From Campylobacter sp. RM6914 (GTDB lineage Bacteria > Campylobacterota > Campylobacteria > Campylobacterales > Campylobacteraceae): a stretch of 64,000 nt of DNA. The position numbers were made by a program, and so were the translations under genes. This document shows, piece after piece, positions 56,224-64,000 of this stretch (its first letter is position 1; each line of letters opens with the position of its first letter). Where the stretch lies: NCBI RefSeq assembly GCF_004803835.1, contig NZ_CP012545.1:1718760-1782759 (forward strand). The letters run 5' to 3'. The notes under the pieces are model-generated. The model did not search any database. It saw nothing but the letters and a program-made list of their open reading frames with translations, and was not told where the DNA came from.

Positions 56224-57291
56224 TTGAATACATTCGGACAAAAACTAACGCTTACAACCTTTGGTGAAAGTCACGGAGTGGCGATCGGCGGTGTATTAGA
56301 CGGTTTTCCATCTGGAGTAAAGATAGATACTGATTTCTTACAAAACGAGCTTGATAAACGTCGCCCCGGACGTAATAAATTTGCAACCGCTAGAAACGAA
56401 GCCGATAAAGTTGAAATTTTTAGCGGAGTTTTTGAGGGAGTTAGCACGGGAACTCCGATAGGTTTTGCTATATTTAATCAAAATCAAAAATCAAACGACT
56501 ATGAAAATTTGCGTGAAATTTTTCGTCCCGGACATGCGGATTATACTTACTTTAAAAAATACGCCGTTCGCGACCACAGAGGTGGCGGGCGCTCAAGTGC
56601 CAGAGAAACTGCGGTGCGTGTTGTAGGTGGGGCATTTGCACAAATGATGCTTGATGAGTTTAATATAACTGTAAAAAGCGGACTTTTAAGCGTGGGCGAT
56701 GTTAAAACAAATGAATTTAACTGGGAGTTAGCAAAAAATTCGGAGATTTTTTCACTTGGCAATGAAGATGCGATGAAAGAGCTTATAATGAAAGTTCGAG
56801 AAGAACACGATAGTATAGGAGCTTGCGTGCTAAGTGTAGTTAGCGGTGCTCCCACAGGACTTGGAGAGGGTTTATATGATAAGCTTGACGCAAGGCTAGC
56901 AGCAGCGATGATGGGTGTAAACGGCGTAAAAGCTATCGAGATCGGCGAGGGGATAAATGCTGCTTATCTAAAAGGCTCTCAAAACAACGACCAAATGGGC
57001 ATAAACGGCTTTTATACAAACCACTCAGGCGGGATCTTGGGCGGGATGAGTAACGGCGAAGATATCATCGTTAAAAGCTATTTTAAACCGACACCGTCTA
57101 TATTTAAAGCCCAAAAAACCTTAAATTTAAACGCCAAAGAGACCGAATTTGAGCTACGAGGTCGTCATGACCCTTGCATAGGAGTGCGAGGAAGTGTCGT
57201 CGCAACCGCTATGATAAGACTTGTGATAGCTGATTTTATGCTTTTAAATTTAAGCTCAAACATACAAAATATAAAGCAAATTTATAGGTAG
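56224..57291 (+). CDS. aroC: Chorismate synthase
   Basis: AroC converts EPSP to chorismate using reduced FMN, the last shikimate step. The 355-aa protein includes the conserved GESHGVAIGGVLDGFPSG, YAVRDHRGGGRSSARETAVRV and RGRHDPCIGVRG motifs. The start is the TTG at 56224, since AGGAT lies 5 bases upstream and no ATG is nearer. It is the last gene of the rnhA-rnc-aroC cluster. Confidence 0.97.
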   Translation: MNTFGQKLTLTTFGESHGVAIGGVLDGFPSGVKIDTDFLQNELDKRRPGRNKFATARNEADKVEIFSGVFEGVSTGTPIGFAIFNQNQKSNDYENLREIFRPGHADYTYFKKYAVRDHRGGGRSSARETAVRVVGGAFAQMMLDEFNITVKSGLLSVGDVKTNEFNWELAKNSEIFSLGNEDAMKELIMKVREEHDSIGACVLSVVSGAPTGLGEGLYDKLDARLAAAMMGVNGVKAIEIGEGINAAYLKGSQNNDQMGINGFYTNHSGGILGGMSNGEDIIVKSYFKPTPSIFKAQKTLNLNAKETEFELRGRHDPCIGVRGSVVATAMIRLVIADFMLLNLSSNIQNIKQIYR

Positions 57292-57381
57292 TTTTGTCTA
57301 TCTATAAATTTAAAATGTTCTTTTTATCAAACACAAAGTGCTTAAAAGCTACAATATCTCAAAAAAATTTAAAGGCACAAA

Positions 57382-58002
57382 ATGCAAGTAACACTTCTAA
57401 ATTTCACTCCGCTAAACATCTGCTCACATGCAATACGCACGTGTTGGCAAAGCTTTGAAAAGAGCGATAACGGTGGTGAAAAAGATATCGAGCTGATCGA
57501 CCGCGTGGGAAATAAATTTAAACACGCAAGCACGTTAGAACATTTATACTATAACTTTTACATACAAGGCATTTCACGTGCGCTTTTGCAAGAGCTTGCA
57601 CGCCATCGTATCGCAAGTCTAAGCGTCAAGTCAACTCGTTACACGCTAAAAGAGCTTAAAAAAGAGAATGAATTTAAGACCGGTGACTTTGAAAACGCAA
57701 GCCGGTATATCGTGCTAACAGGTAATGAGTTAATCGACAACGCAAGCATAAAGGCGCTTGAAAATTTGCGCGAAATTCTAGCTACGACTACAACAAGTAT
57801 CGATATTGTGAAATACTGCTTGCCGGAATGCTATAAAACCGAGCTAACTTGGAGCGTGAACGCCAGAAGCTTGCAAAATTTCATCTCTTTGCGAAGCTCT
57901 AAATCCGCCCTTTGGGAGATAAGAGATTTAGCAAATGCGATTTACAACGCCCTACCGCAAGAGCATAAATTTATTTATGAGAATTGTATAAATAAAGAGT
58001 AG
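57382..58002 (+). CDS. thyX: FAD-dependent thymidylate synthase
   Basis: ThyX makes dTMP from dUMP with FAD and methylene-tetrahydrofolate. The diagnostic RHRxxSxxxxS motif is present as RHRIASLSVKS, followed by YTLKEL. 206 aa, the family length. A TATCTC-rich region and AAAGG precede the start; a strong terminator follows. Confidence 0.96.
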   Translation: MQVTLLNFTPLNICSHAIRTCWQSFEKSDNGGEKDIELIDRVGNKFKHASTLEHLYYNFYIQGISRALLQELARHRIASLSVKSTRYTLKELKKENEFKTGDFENASRYIVLTGNELIDNASIKALENLREILATTTTSIDIVKYCLPECYKTELTWSVNARSLQNFISLRSSKSALWEIRDLANAIYNALPQEHKFIYENCINKE

Positions 58003-58008
58003 TGTTTA

Positions 58009-58041
58009 AAAAGCTGCTAAAATCAGCTTAGCAGCTTTTCT
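58009..58041 (+). terminator. Terminator after thyX
   Basis: AAAAGCTGCTAA and TTAGCAGCTTTT form a perfect 12-bp stem around a 7-base loop, ending in T residues. Confidence 0.9.
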
Positions 58042-58067
58042 TGCACTTTATTTTTCGCTCCGACCGC

Positions 58068-58940
58068 TTACCTATTATCCCCTTTTACCGTTTTTAGTAT
58101 CGCTGACATATCCTCTTTACCAAGTCCCTCATTTTTAGCTTGTAGATACGCCTTGTTTGAAATTTCACTTAGTGGTAAATTTAAGCCTTGTTCGTCCATC
58201 ATCTGTTTTAGTAGTCCAAGGTCTTTTGACATAAGCTCTAGCGCAAAGGCACTTGGAAAATTTTCTGTCGCAAATAGCTCTCTTTTAAAGCCAAAAAGAG
58301 GGGTATTCATAGCAGACATCCCTATCATATCAAGTACTTTTTCTTTTTCGAGCCCTAGTTTTGCAGCAAAAGTTATCGATTCCGCCATCGCCTGCGTAAA
58401 GACTCCAAGTAGCATATTTATAGATAACTTTGCCACCGCTGCTTTTGGACTATCTCCAAAGTCGATGCTAGCCTTTGATAAAGCCTTGAAATATGGCGCG
58501 CAAAGCTCTTTTGCCCTGCTTTCGCCACTAACCAAAACAAGTAGAGTCTTAGACACGGCAGCACCCACCGAGCCTGAAACGGGAGCGTCTATATACTCAC
58601 ACCCCTTTTGCTTTACTAATGAGTGAAATTCCTGTGCTTCTAGCGGTGAGATAGTGCTCATATTTACGATGATTTGCCCACTACTAAGAGCGTCTAGCAC
58701 TCCATCTTTTGAGGTTAAAATTTCTCTTATAGCATTACCATCTGATAGCATGATAAATATAAATTTTGAGTTTTGGATTAGCTCTTTTATACTTTTATAT
58801 GCTTTCGCACCTAAATTTTCTAGTTCCTGTGTTTTTGAGGCGGTTCTGTTATACACACAAAGTTCAAAGCCCGCGTTTATAAGGTTACTAGCCATCGGCT
58901 TACCCATCGCACCTAAGCCTATCCAGCCTATTTTCATCAT
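58068..58940 (-). CDS. NAD(P)-dependent beta-hydroxyacid dehydrogenase (GarR-like)
   Basis: A 290-aa dehydrogenase with an N-terminal Rossmann fold (GWIGLGAMGKPMASNL), the substrate-binding segment DAPVSGSVGAA, and the catalytic Lys in AVAKLSINMLLG. The family includes tartronate semialdehyde reductase, 3-hydroxyisobutyrate dehydrogenase and succinate semialdehyde reductases; which one cannot be settled here. It is transcribed divergently from the OYE-family gene, with a 119-bp gap. Confidence 0.85.
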   Translation of the reverse strand: MMKIGWIGLGAMGKPMASNLINAGFELCVYNRTASKTQELENLGAKAYKSIKELIQNSKFIFIMLSDGNAIREILTSKDGVLDALSSGQIIVNMSTISPLEAQEFHSLVKQKGCEYIDAPVSGSVGAAVSKTLLVLVSGESRAKELCAPYFKALSKASIDFGDSPKAAVAKLSINMLLGVFTQAMAESITFAAKLGLEKEKVLDMIGMSAMNTPLFGFKRELFATENFPSAFALELMSKDLGLLKQMMDEQGLNLPLSEISNKAYLQAKNEGLGKEDMSAILKTVKGDNR

Positions 58941-59001
58941 TTTCTCCTTTATTTAAAAGAATTATTTTAACGATAAATTTTAAATTTTTTATCTTTATAT
59001 A

Positions 59002-59031
59002 TTGACAAATCGCTAATTATCGATATATAAT
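59002..59031 (+). promoter_or_regulatory. Promoter of the OYE-arsR transcription unit
   Basis: TTGACA (59002-59007) and TATAAT (59026-59031), 18 bases apart. The stretch TTATCGATATATAATACGTAAAATAAA resembles DNA before the radical SAM gene (about 60508-60546), suggesting the same regulator acts on both. ArsR binding is inferred. (The string is described in shorter parts: TTATCGATAT, then TAAAATAAA.). Confidence 0.65.
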
Positions 59032-59059
59032 ACGTAAAATAAATTACAAAAGGATAAGA

Positions 59060-60157
59060 ATGCAAAGTTTATTTCAAGCATATACACTAAACAACGGCGT
59101 GGAGGTCAAAAACCGCCTAGTGGTAGCTCCCATGACACATTGGGGCTCGGACGCGAACGGACATATCACACACGAGGAGCGTGAATTTATAAAAGGCAGA
59201 GCAGAGGACTTTGGTATGTTTATATCAGCGGCTACTCTTGTAGCACACGGTGGCAAGAGCTTTGATGGTGAGCCCCACGCCATAGATGAAGGCGACTTAG
59301 AAAGCCTAAGCGAACTAGCAAATACTATAAAATCACAAGGCGCGAAGGCTATCTTACAACTTCACCACGGAGGATACACGGCTATACCTGAGCTAACAAA
59401 CGGACTTGATGTGATAGCACCAAGCGCTATAAACAGTGCAAGAGAGATGAGTGCTGATGAGGTAGAGGCACTTGTGGTTGCCTTTGGTAACGCTACAAAA
59501 CTAGCGATAAAAGCGGGTTTTGACGGTGTTGAGATACACGGTGCTAACGGATATCTTATCCAGCAGTTTTACTCAGCACAAAGCAACCTAAGAGAGGATA
59601 AGTGGGGTGGAAATTTACAAAAGCGTATGAAATTTCCACTTGCTGTGACTGATGCGGTTATCGAGGCTAAAAAGAGTCTAAACAAGCCTGAGTTTATCAT
59701 CGGATATCGCTTCTCGCCTGAAGAGCCGGGAGATAACGGCATCACGATGAGTGAGACCTTTGCCCTTGTTGATGAGCTTTGCAAAAAAGAGCTTCAGTAT
59801 CTACACATCTCGCTTCATGACTTTTTCGTTCATGCTAGACGCGGGGCGGATACAAACCGCACAAGGATAGAGCAAATCCACGAGCGCATAGGTGGCAAAC
59901 TACCGCTAATAGGCGTTGGAAATTTACTAAGCAGTGAGGACATACAAAAAGCCGTGAGCCTAAAAAGCACTGAATTTATCGCACTTGGCAAATCAGTGAT
60001 GATAAATCCAAACATGGCGACCCTACTAAAAAACGATGAATTTGATAAGATAGAAACCACGCTTGATGCAGATAAAAAAGATAGCTACCGCTTCCCTAAA
60101 AAACTGTGGGAGCTAATAGAAATGAAGCTTGACTTCCTACCAAAGATCAAAGAGTAA
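59060..60157 (+). CDS. OYE-family NADH:flavin oxidoreductase
   Basis: A 365-aa FMN enzyme of the old yellow enzyme family, which reduces alpha,beta-unsaturated carbonyls and other electrophiles. Conserved motifs: the start LKNRLVVAPMTHW-type segment (VKNRLVVAPMTHWG), HGANGYLIQQFYS with SNLREDKWGG, and a C-terminal FMN-phosphate loop (GVGNL..., ALGKSVMINP). The ArsR gene overlaps its last base. It may detoxify reactive electrophiles, with the ArsR protein as sensor. AAAGGA upstream. Confidence 0.85.
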   Translation: MQSLFQAYTLNNGVEVKNRLVVAPMTHWGSDANGHITHEEREFIKGRAEDFGMFISAATLVAHGGKSFDGEPHAIDEGDLESLSELANTIKSQGAKAILQLHHGGYTAIPELTNGLDVIAPSAINSAREMSADEVEALVVAFGNATKLAIKAGFDGVEIHGANGYLIQQFYSAQSNLREDKWGGNLQKRMKFPLAVTDAVIEAKKSLNKPEFIIGYRFSPEEPGDNGITMSETFALVDELCKKELQYLHISLHDFFVHARRGADTNRTRIEQIHERIGGKLPLIGVGNLLSSEDIQKAVSLKSTEFIALGKSVMINPNMATLLKNDEFDKIETTLDADKKDSYRFPKKLWELIEMKLDFLPKIKE

Positions 60158-60483
60158 TGATGACGCAAACCGAACTAATCGAAATTTTCAAAGCCCTTTC
60201 AAATGAGACTAGACTAAATATCCTAGCGTGGCTTAAAAACCCTAGCGAAAATTTCCCGCCGCAAGGGTGTCATTTGGAGGGCGAAGTGGATCTAAAAGGC
60301 GGCGTGTGCGTGGGAAGCATACAAGAAAAGGCGGGGCTATCGCAATCCACCATCTCATCATACCTTGATATGCTTTTAAAGGCGGGACTTTTAAAAGCAC
60401 AAAGGCACGGCAAATGGACGTATTATAGTAGAAACGAGGAGATGATAAAAAGGCTAGCCGCCTACACTATCACTGAAATTTAG
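60157..60483 (+). CDS. ArsR-family winged-helix regulator with paired cysteines
   Basis: A 108-aa regulator with the ArsR fold (FKALSNETRLNILAWLK) and a recognition helix (AGLSQSTISSYLDMLLKAGLL). Between them lies an unusual insertion carrying Cys38 and Cys51 (PPQGCHLEGEV, KGGVCVGS), which might sense thiol-reactive compounds or metal. It overlaps the OYE gene by one base and probably controls it. A role as redox sensor is inferred. Confidence 0.82.
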   Translation: MMTQTELIEIFKALSNETRLNILAWLKNPSENFPPQGCHLEGEVDLKGGVCVGSIQEKAGLSQSTISSYLDMLLKAGLLKAQRHGKWTYYSRNEEMIKRLAAYTITEI

Positions 60484-60561
60484 CTTCTAAACAGAGCTAA
60501 ATTTTGATTAGTTATATCGGTATTTATAGATATAAAGTAAAATAAAACGAAGGAAAAAAAT

Positions 60562-61446
60562 ATGCATTATAACGGATCTATCGTTAGACCACCAACGCAT
60601 GCTGATAGCGTATTTATAGAGACTACCGTTGGTTGTTCGCACGATAAGTGCACCTTTTGTAACTTTTACAAAGGCTATCCATTTCGCGCTGTACCACTAA
60701 GTCAGATAGAAGAGGATCTAAAAGAGGCGTCAAAAATCCGCCCAAACGCTAAGAAAATTTGGGCAAGTGGAGGCAATCCATACACGCTAAATACAAATAA
60801 ACTACTCCAAATAGCCGAACTTTTTAAAAAGTATCTACCAAAAGCTACAACCACAACCTACACACACATAAAAGATATAAAAAAGAAAAGCTTAGAGGAA
60901 ATAAAACAGCTTAAAGAGGCTGGATTTGTCGAGCTGGTTATCGGTGTAGAGAGTGCTGATGATGAGGTGTTAAAAGCGGTAAATAAGGGCTATACGGCGG
61001 CTGATGTCTTAGAGCAATGCACCAAACTAGAAGCTGCCGGTGTAGAGTACGGGCTAATCTATCTAAGCGGACTAAGCGAAGCTGGCAAAAACCTACAAAG
61101 CGTGCGAACAAGCCTAGAAACCATAAACAAACTAAGCCCAATACGCATATACTATACAACCGTAGCCGTGGTGCCTGATACTAAGATGTATGAGGATATG
61201 CGAAGCGGTAAATTTAAAGAGGCTGGCGAGCTTGAACGCATAGAGGAGATGAGAGAATTTGTAGCGGGAACTAAGATAGAGACTGAAATTTACGCCCTTA
61301 CCTCGACAAATGCGGTGCCTTTGGTGGCAAATATGCCTGAGGATAGGGATGAGGTTTTAGCTTATTTAGATGAAGTGATAGCAAATTTCACTGAATTTGA
61401 TGAGATAAAACTAGCAAAATCACGTGCAAAAATGACAAGAGTTTAA
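60562..61446 (+). CDS. Radical SAM protein
   Basis: A 294-aa radical SAM enzyme of unknown substrate. The iron-sulfur site is Cys25, Cys30, Cys33 (GCSHDKCTFC), a CX4CX2C spacing, not the standard CX3CX2C. A GGNPYTL segment and LIYLSGLSEAGKN follow in the TIM-barrel core. It begins a second transcription unit with its own AT-rich promoter region (about 60508-60546), and is followed by an ABM protein and an exported hydrolase with close spacing. Confidence 0.75.
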   Translation: MHYNGSIVRPPTHADSVFIETTVGCSHDKCTFCNFYKGYPFRAVPLSQIEEDLKEASKIRPNAKKIWASGGNPYTLNTNKLLQIAELFKKYLPKATTTTYTHIKDIKKKSLEEIKQLKEAGFVELVIGVESADDEVLKAVNKGYTAADVLEQCTKLEAAGVEYGLIYLSGLSEAGKNLQSVRTSLETINKLSPIRIYYTTVAVVPDTKMYEDMRSGKFKEAGELERIEEMREFVAGTKIETEIYALTSTNAVPLVANMPEDRDEVLAYLDEVIANFTEFDEIKLAKSRAKMTRV

Positions 61447-61462
61447 ATTTAAAGGAGCAAAA

Positions 61463-61810
61463 ATGAACGAGCAAATTTCTATAGTAGTCATCACAAAACC
61501 GGTAAATAGCGACATAAAAGTCGTAAAAGAGGTGATAGAAAAGGCGGTAAATTCTGCATTTAATGAGGCTGGAACGCTGATGTATGAGTGGAGCATAAAT
61601 GGTGATGAGCTTCATGTTATCGAGAGGTATAAAGATAAAGAAGCCGTTTTAGCGCATATAAAAAATTTAGCTAGTCTTGTGGAAGAGCTACCAAAACTAG
61701 GCGTAACAAGTAAATTTTACATCTACGGCGAGGTTGGCGATGAGGTTAAAAAGCTTTTAGAGCCAAGAGGTGCGGTATTTATGAGTAAGATAGGTGGGTT
61801 TATAAAATGA
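61463..61810 (+). CDS. ABM-domain small protein
   Basis: A 115-aa protein with the ferredoxin-like ABM fold (antibiotic biosynthesis monooxygenase/quinol monooxygenase superfamily): ISIVVITKPV, then EAGTLMYEWSINGDELHVIERYKD and a C-terminal strand. In other bacteria such proteins work on quinols or small aromatic or thiol compounds. It overlaps the hydrolase gene by 4 bp and is probably co-transcribed with the radical SAM gene. No activity is proven from sequence. Confidence 0.78.
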   Translation: MNEQISIVVITKPVNSDIKVVKEVIEKAVNSAFNEAGTLMYEWSINGDELHVIERYKDKEAVLAHIKNLASLVEELPKLGVTSKFYIYGEVGDEVKKLLEPRGAVFMSKIGGFIK

Positions 61811-62655
61811 GAAAAATTTTAGCTGTTTTATTACTTTTAACACAGTTTGCGTTTAGTGCGGAGCTTAGATACTTTATGCAAGGTGAGAATTCGCCAAAAT
61901 TTAGCATGCCTTACGGCGATAATGGCGGTAAATTTGCTAAAAGTGGGGACGCTAAAATTTACTATGAAATTTACGGCAAAGGCGAGGTCGTAGTCGTGCT
62001 TCACGGCGGTGGGCTTGGCTCTATGTATGAGATGGGTGGCTTTATCGATGAGCTAAAGAAAACATATCAAGTCATCGCCATCTCTACCCGCGCGCACGGC
62101 AAGTCTGACATCGGTCAAACTCCGTTTAGTTTAGAGCAAAGGGCTGATGACATAATGGCGGTTTTAAAGCATGCAAAGGTAGAAAAAGCCGTAAATTTGC
62201 TAGGATTTAGCGACGGCGGATATAGTGCATACGCCTTTGGGGCAAAATATCCAAAAATGGCTAAAAAGATCGTAACTATCGGTGCCGGAGAGGTTTTAGC
62301 TACAAACAAACGCTTTGTTTTTAGCCTTGATGAGTGGCGTGCGTATGACGCTAAATTTATAGCACAACAAGAAGCTTTGATGAGTGAGCCAAAAAGATAC
62401 GCCGAGTTTTTAAAAATGTATGAAAATATGTGGAACGGCGCGGTCGTTAGTAAGGAAATTTTTAGCAAAATTTCAGCTCACGTGCTTGTCATAAACGGAC
62501 AAAACGATATGAACTCACACTTGCAAACGGCGGTAAATGCCTATCAGAGCTTGCCAAACGCTAGCCTAGCTATCATCCCTGACACATCACACCCTTGTTT
62601 TTTAGAAAATTTTGACGCTGTTTGGGCGGTGGTAAAGCCATTTTTGGCAAAGTAA
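61807..62655 (+). CDS. Exported alpha/beta hydrolase
   Basis: A 282-aa alpha/beta-fold hydrolase with a signal peptide (first 17 residues, FAFSA). Key elements: oxyanion loop HGGGLGSMYEM, nucleophile Ser in LGFSDGGYSAY, catalytic Asp in VINGQNDMNSH and His in PDTSHPCFL. The substrate is unknown. It ends the radical SAM-ABM unit, and a 12-bp stem terminator overlaps its end. Confidence 0.85.
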   Translation: MRKILAVLLLLTQFAFSAELRYFMQGENSPKFSMPYGDNGGKFAKSGDAKIYYEIYGKGEVVVVLHGGGLGSMYEMGGFIDELKKTYQVIAISTRAHGKSDIGQTPFSLEQRADDIMAVLKHAKVEKAVNLLGFSDGGYSAYAFGAKYPKMAKKIVTIGAGEVLATNKRFVFSLDEWRAYDAKFIAQQEALMSEPKRYAEFLKMYENMWNGAVVSKEIFSKISAHVLVINGQNDMNSHLQTAVNAYQSLPNASLAIIPDTSHPCFLENFDAVWAVVKPFLAK

Positions 62656-62683
62656 ATTTATAGGGCTAGTCCCCTATAAATTT
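62654..62683. terminator. Bidirectional terminator between convergent genes
   Basis: AAATTTATAGGG and CCCTATAAATTT pair over 12 bp around a 6-base loop; each arm overlaps the stop region of one of the two convergent genes. Confidence 0.85.
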
Positions 62684-63360
62684 CTCATATAAGATGTATC
62701 ATATACGCCGTCCATGCGTCTTTTGATATCGTCATGCCATGTGCTTGGCAAGACCTCAAGCGCTAAAAACCGCTCCATCAGTTCTAAATTTTCATTTGGC
62801 GCGTAAAATAGCCGATTTATTTGCATGATAGAAAGAGAATTTTGGGCTTTTACTACCCTTATCTCATCTCCAGCCTTGCAACTACCAGCCTTTAAGACCT
62901 CATAGTACCAGCCAGTGCGACCAGTTTTAAAAATTTCGCTTGCCATGTCTTCATTTAGCCAGCGTTTTGAGAGCTTGAAGCATGGCTTTCGTGGCTGAGT
63001 TACCCTTAAAATCAGTGTGCCTATCTGGTGTATATCACCAACACATACACTGTTCTCATCAAGTCCGCTTATGGTTAGATTCTCTCCCATGGCGCCAAAT
63101 GGTAAATTTTTAAACTCTAAAAATTTCTCCCACTTTGCGTAGTTTTCATAAGAGTTGGCAAATATCGCCTTTTTCACCCCGCCATGATGCTTTCTGTCAG
63201 CTACGCTGTCACCCACGAAGCCAAGCTCATTTGCAAAAACTTCGCCAGTTTGAGCGCTCTTAAACATCGCCGTTTTCCAAGGTTTATTTAAAGTATCTTT
63301 TGCAAACTCAAAGCCGTAGTCTTTTACACCACCTATCAACAATGCCTTTAAAATCGCCAT
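62674..63360 (-). CDS. MOSC-domain protein (YiiM-like)
   Basis: A 228-aa MOSC protein, related to YiiM, which handles N-hydroxylated bases with a molybdenum cofactor. Motifs: GDSVADRKHHGGVKKAIFA in the first part, AMGENLTISGLDE, and the Cys of TQPRKPCFKL that binds the cofactor in this family. Convergent with the hydrolase gene. Confidence 0.85.
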   Translation of the reverse strand: MAILKALLIGGVKDYGFEFAKDTLNKPWKTAMFKSAQTGEVFANELGFVGDSVADRKHHGGVKKAIFANSYENYAKWEKFLEFKNLPFGAMGENLTISGLDENSVCVGDIHQIGTLILRVTQPRKPCFKLSKRWLNEDMASEIFKTGRTGWYYEVLKAGSCKAGDEIRVVKAQNSLSIMQINRLFYAPNENLELMERFLALEVLPSTWHDDIKRRMDGVYDTSYMRNL

Positions 63361-63405
63361 TTTTATCCTTTAAATAAATTTTAAAACCAAAATGAGATAC
63401 TAAAT

Positions 63406-63876
63406 TTAGATACGTAAGTTATTTGCGTGAGTTAATGCAACCGCTATAGCGTCAGTTATGTCAAGCGGTTTTATCTCTTTAGTTATACCAAGTATCTTTT
63501 TTACCATAAATGCCACCTGCTCTTTTTGCGCTTTTGCTTTACCGGTTACGGCTTTTTTTACTTGAAGTGGTGTGTATTCGGCAAATTCTCCATGAATTTG
63601 AAGTATCTTAAGACTTAGAGCACCGCGAAACTGTGCTAATTTTAAAACAGTTTTTGGATTATAAGCGAAAAATATATCCTCTATCGCCACAGCATCAAAG
63701 CTGTGATTTTTAAATATAACATCAAGTCCTTCGCAAAGTTCGGTGATTTGATATTGAAGAGTACTTGGTTTTATTTTGATTAGTCCCGCTTCTATTAAAG
63801 ATGTTTTTTTCACTGTTTTTTCTATTATGGCATAACCACAATTTCGGCTTCCCGGGTCTATCCCTAAAATTTTCAT
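63406..63876 (-). CDS. ruvC: Holliday junction resolvase RuvC
   Basis: RuvC cuts Holliday junctions made during recombination. The 156-aa protein begins [17 protein letters not shown] (catalytic Asp7), has the Glu of AIEDIFF and the Asp residues of [13 protein letters not shown] prefer the ATG at 63876 to the GTG at 63879, because AAGG lies 5 bases upstream of the ATG. Gene content here matches the end of the C. jejuni chromosome, where ruvC lies next to the origin. Confidence 0.95.
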   Translation of the reverse strand: MKILGIDPGSRNCGYAIIEKTVKKTSLIEAGLIKIKPSTLQYQITELCEGLDVIFKNHSFDAVAIEDIFFAYNPKTVLKLAQFRGALSLKILQIHGEFAEYTPLQVKKAVTGKAKAQKEQVAFMVKKILGITKEIKPLDITDAIAVALTHANNLRI

Positions 63877-63879
63877 CAC

Positions 63880-64000
63880 TGCCTTTTCAATATTTTTTCA
63901 CTACTTATTCACAGTGTGAATAACTTCATTTCTTAATAGTTTAACAAACAATTTATTAATTTTAAGATAAAATATTTGGATTACGGATAAAAGGAAAAAT
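63880..64000 (+). other. Origin-proximal region with DnaA boxes, upstream of dnaA
   Basis: TTATTCACA (63905-63913) and TGTGAATAA (63915-63923) face each other around one G: a perfect palindrome of two DnaA boxes in the TTATTCAC form described for Helicobacter. An AT-rich stretch (63926-63976) could be the unwinding element. AAAAGGA at the right edge looks like a ribosome binding site for a gene, probably dnaA, starting just outside the window. The gap has no other gene. Confidence 0.75.

Overview
The window looks like part of a Campylobacter chromosome: low-GC DNA full of AAATTT tracts, T-rich sigma70 promoters, two sigma54 (-24/-12) promoters in front of hook genes, and a set of Campylobacterota genes (two flgE paralogues, thyX, an FccABC-like flavocytochrome system, TorA with its small cytochrome). 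The right edge ends just after ruvC in a short AT-rich stretch with head-to-head DnaA boxes and a ribosome binding site at the last bases, so the chromosomal origin and dnaA probably lie at the right border. The species cannot be fixed from this sequence; the C. concisus/curvus/rectus side of the genus is a guess.

Layout. 1-10.2 kb: a type I-B CRISPR-Cas locus on the minus strand (cas8b-cas7-cas5-cas3-cas4-cas2-cas1, then leader and array, which runs off the left edge). cas6 sits apart, overlapping the end of rmuC. Between cas6 and cas8b lies a 387-bp gap that is the most interesting part of the window. It holds (i) a plus-strand promoter feeding a degenerate CRISPR repeat with the same stem position, loop size and tail as the array repeat; (ii) a following pseudo-spacer whose first 11 bases (14 of 15) match DNA immediately upstream of (iii) a perfect-consensus minus-strand promoter; and (iv) a 55-aa single-membrane-span ORF between that promoter and cas8b. 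This is the architecture expected of a CreA/CreR-type crRNA-like RNA that redirects the Cas6-Cascade complex to repress the cas operon or the small gene.

10-25 kb: a two-component system, a Dsb oxidative-folding cluster, ilvD, a Na+/H+ antiporter-family gene, the long hook protein flgE2, a cytoplasmic-type S/N-oxide reductase and typA. 25-31 kb: a Fur-box-controlled siderophore uptake operon (ATPase, binding protein, fused permease, TonB receptor). 31-35 kb: fliK-flgD-flgE1 from a sigma54 promoter. 35-36 kb: a four-tRNA operon (Lys-Glu-Val-Asp). 36-47 kb: anaerobic respiration, with an atypical Nramp-family transporter, fccABC, a divergent RacRS-like two-component system, torA and its cytochrome (both broken by one-base poly-A deletions), and a Tat-exported PepE-like protein. 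47-58 kb: housekeeping genes (rhlE, tRNA-CAT, a chemoreceptor, a PP-loop tRNA thiolase-like gene, dnaG, a TPR protein, rnhA, rnc, aroC, thyX). 58-64 kb: a small oxidoreductase island with an ArsR regulator, an OYE-family flavoenzyme, a radical SAM protein, an ABM protein and an exported hydrolase, then a MOSC protein, ruvC and the origin-proximal sequence.
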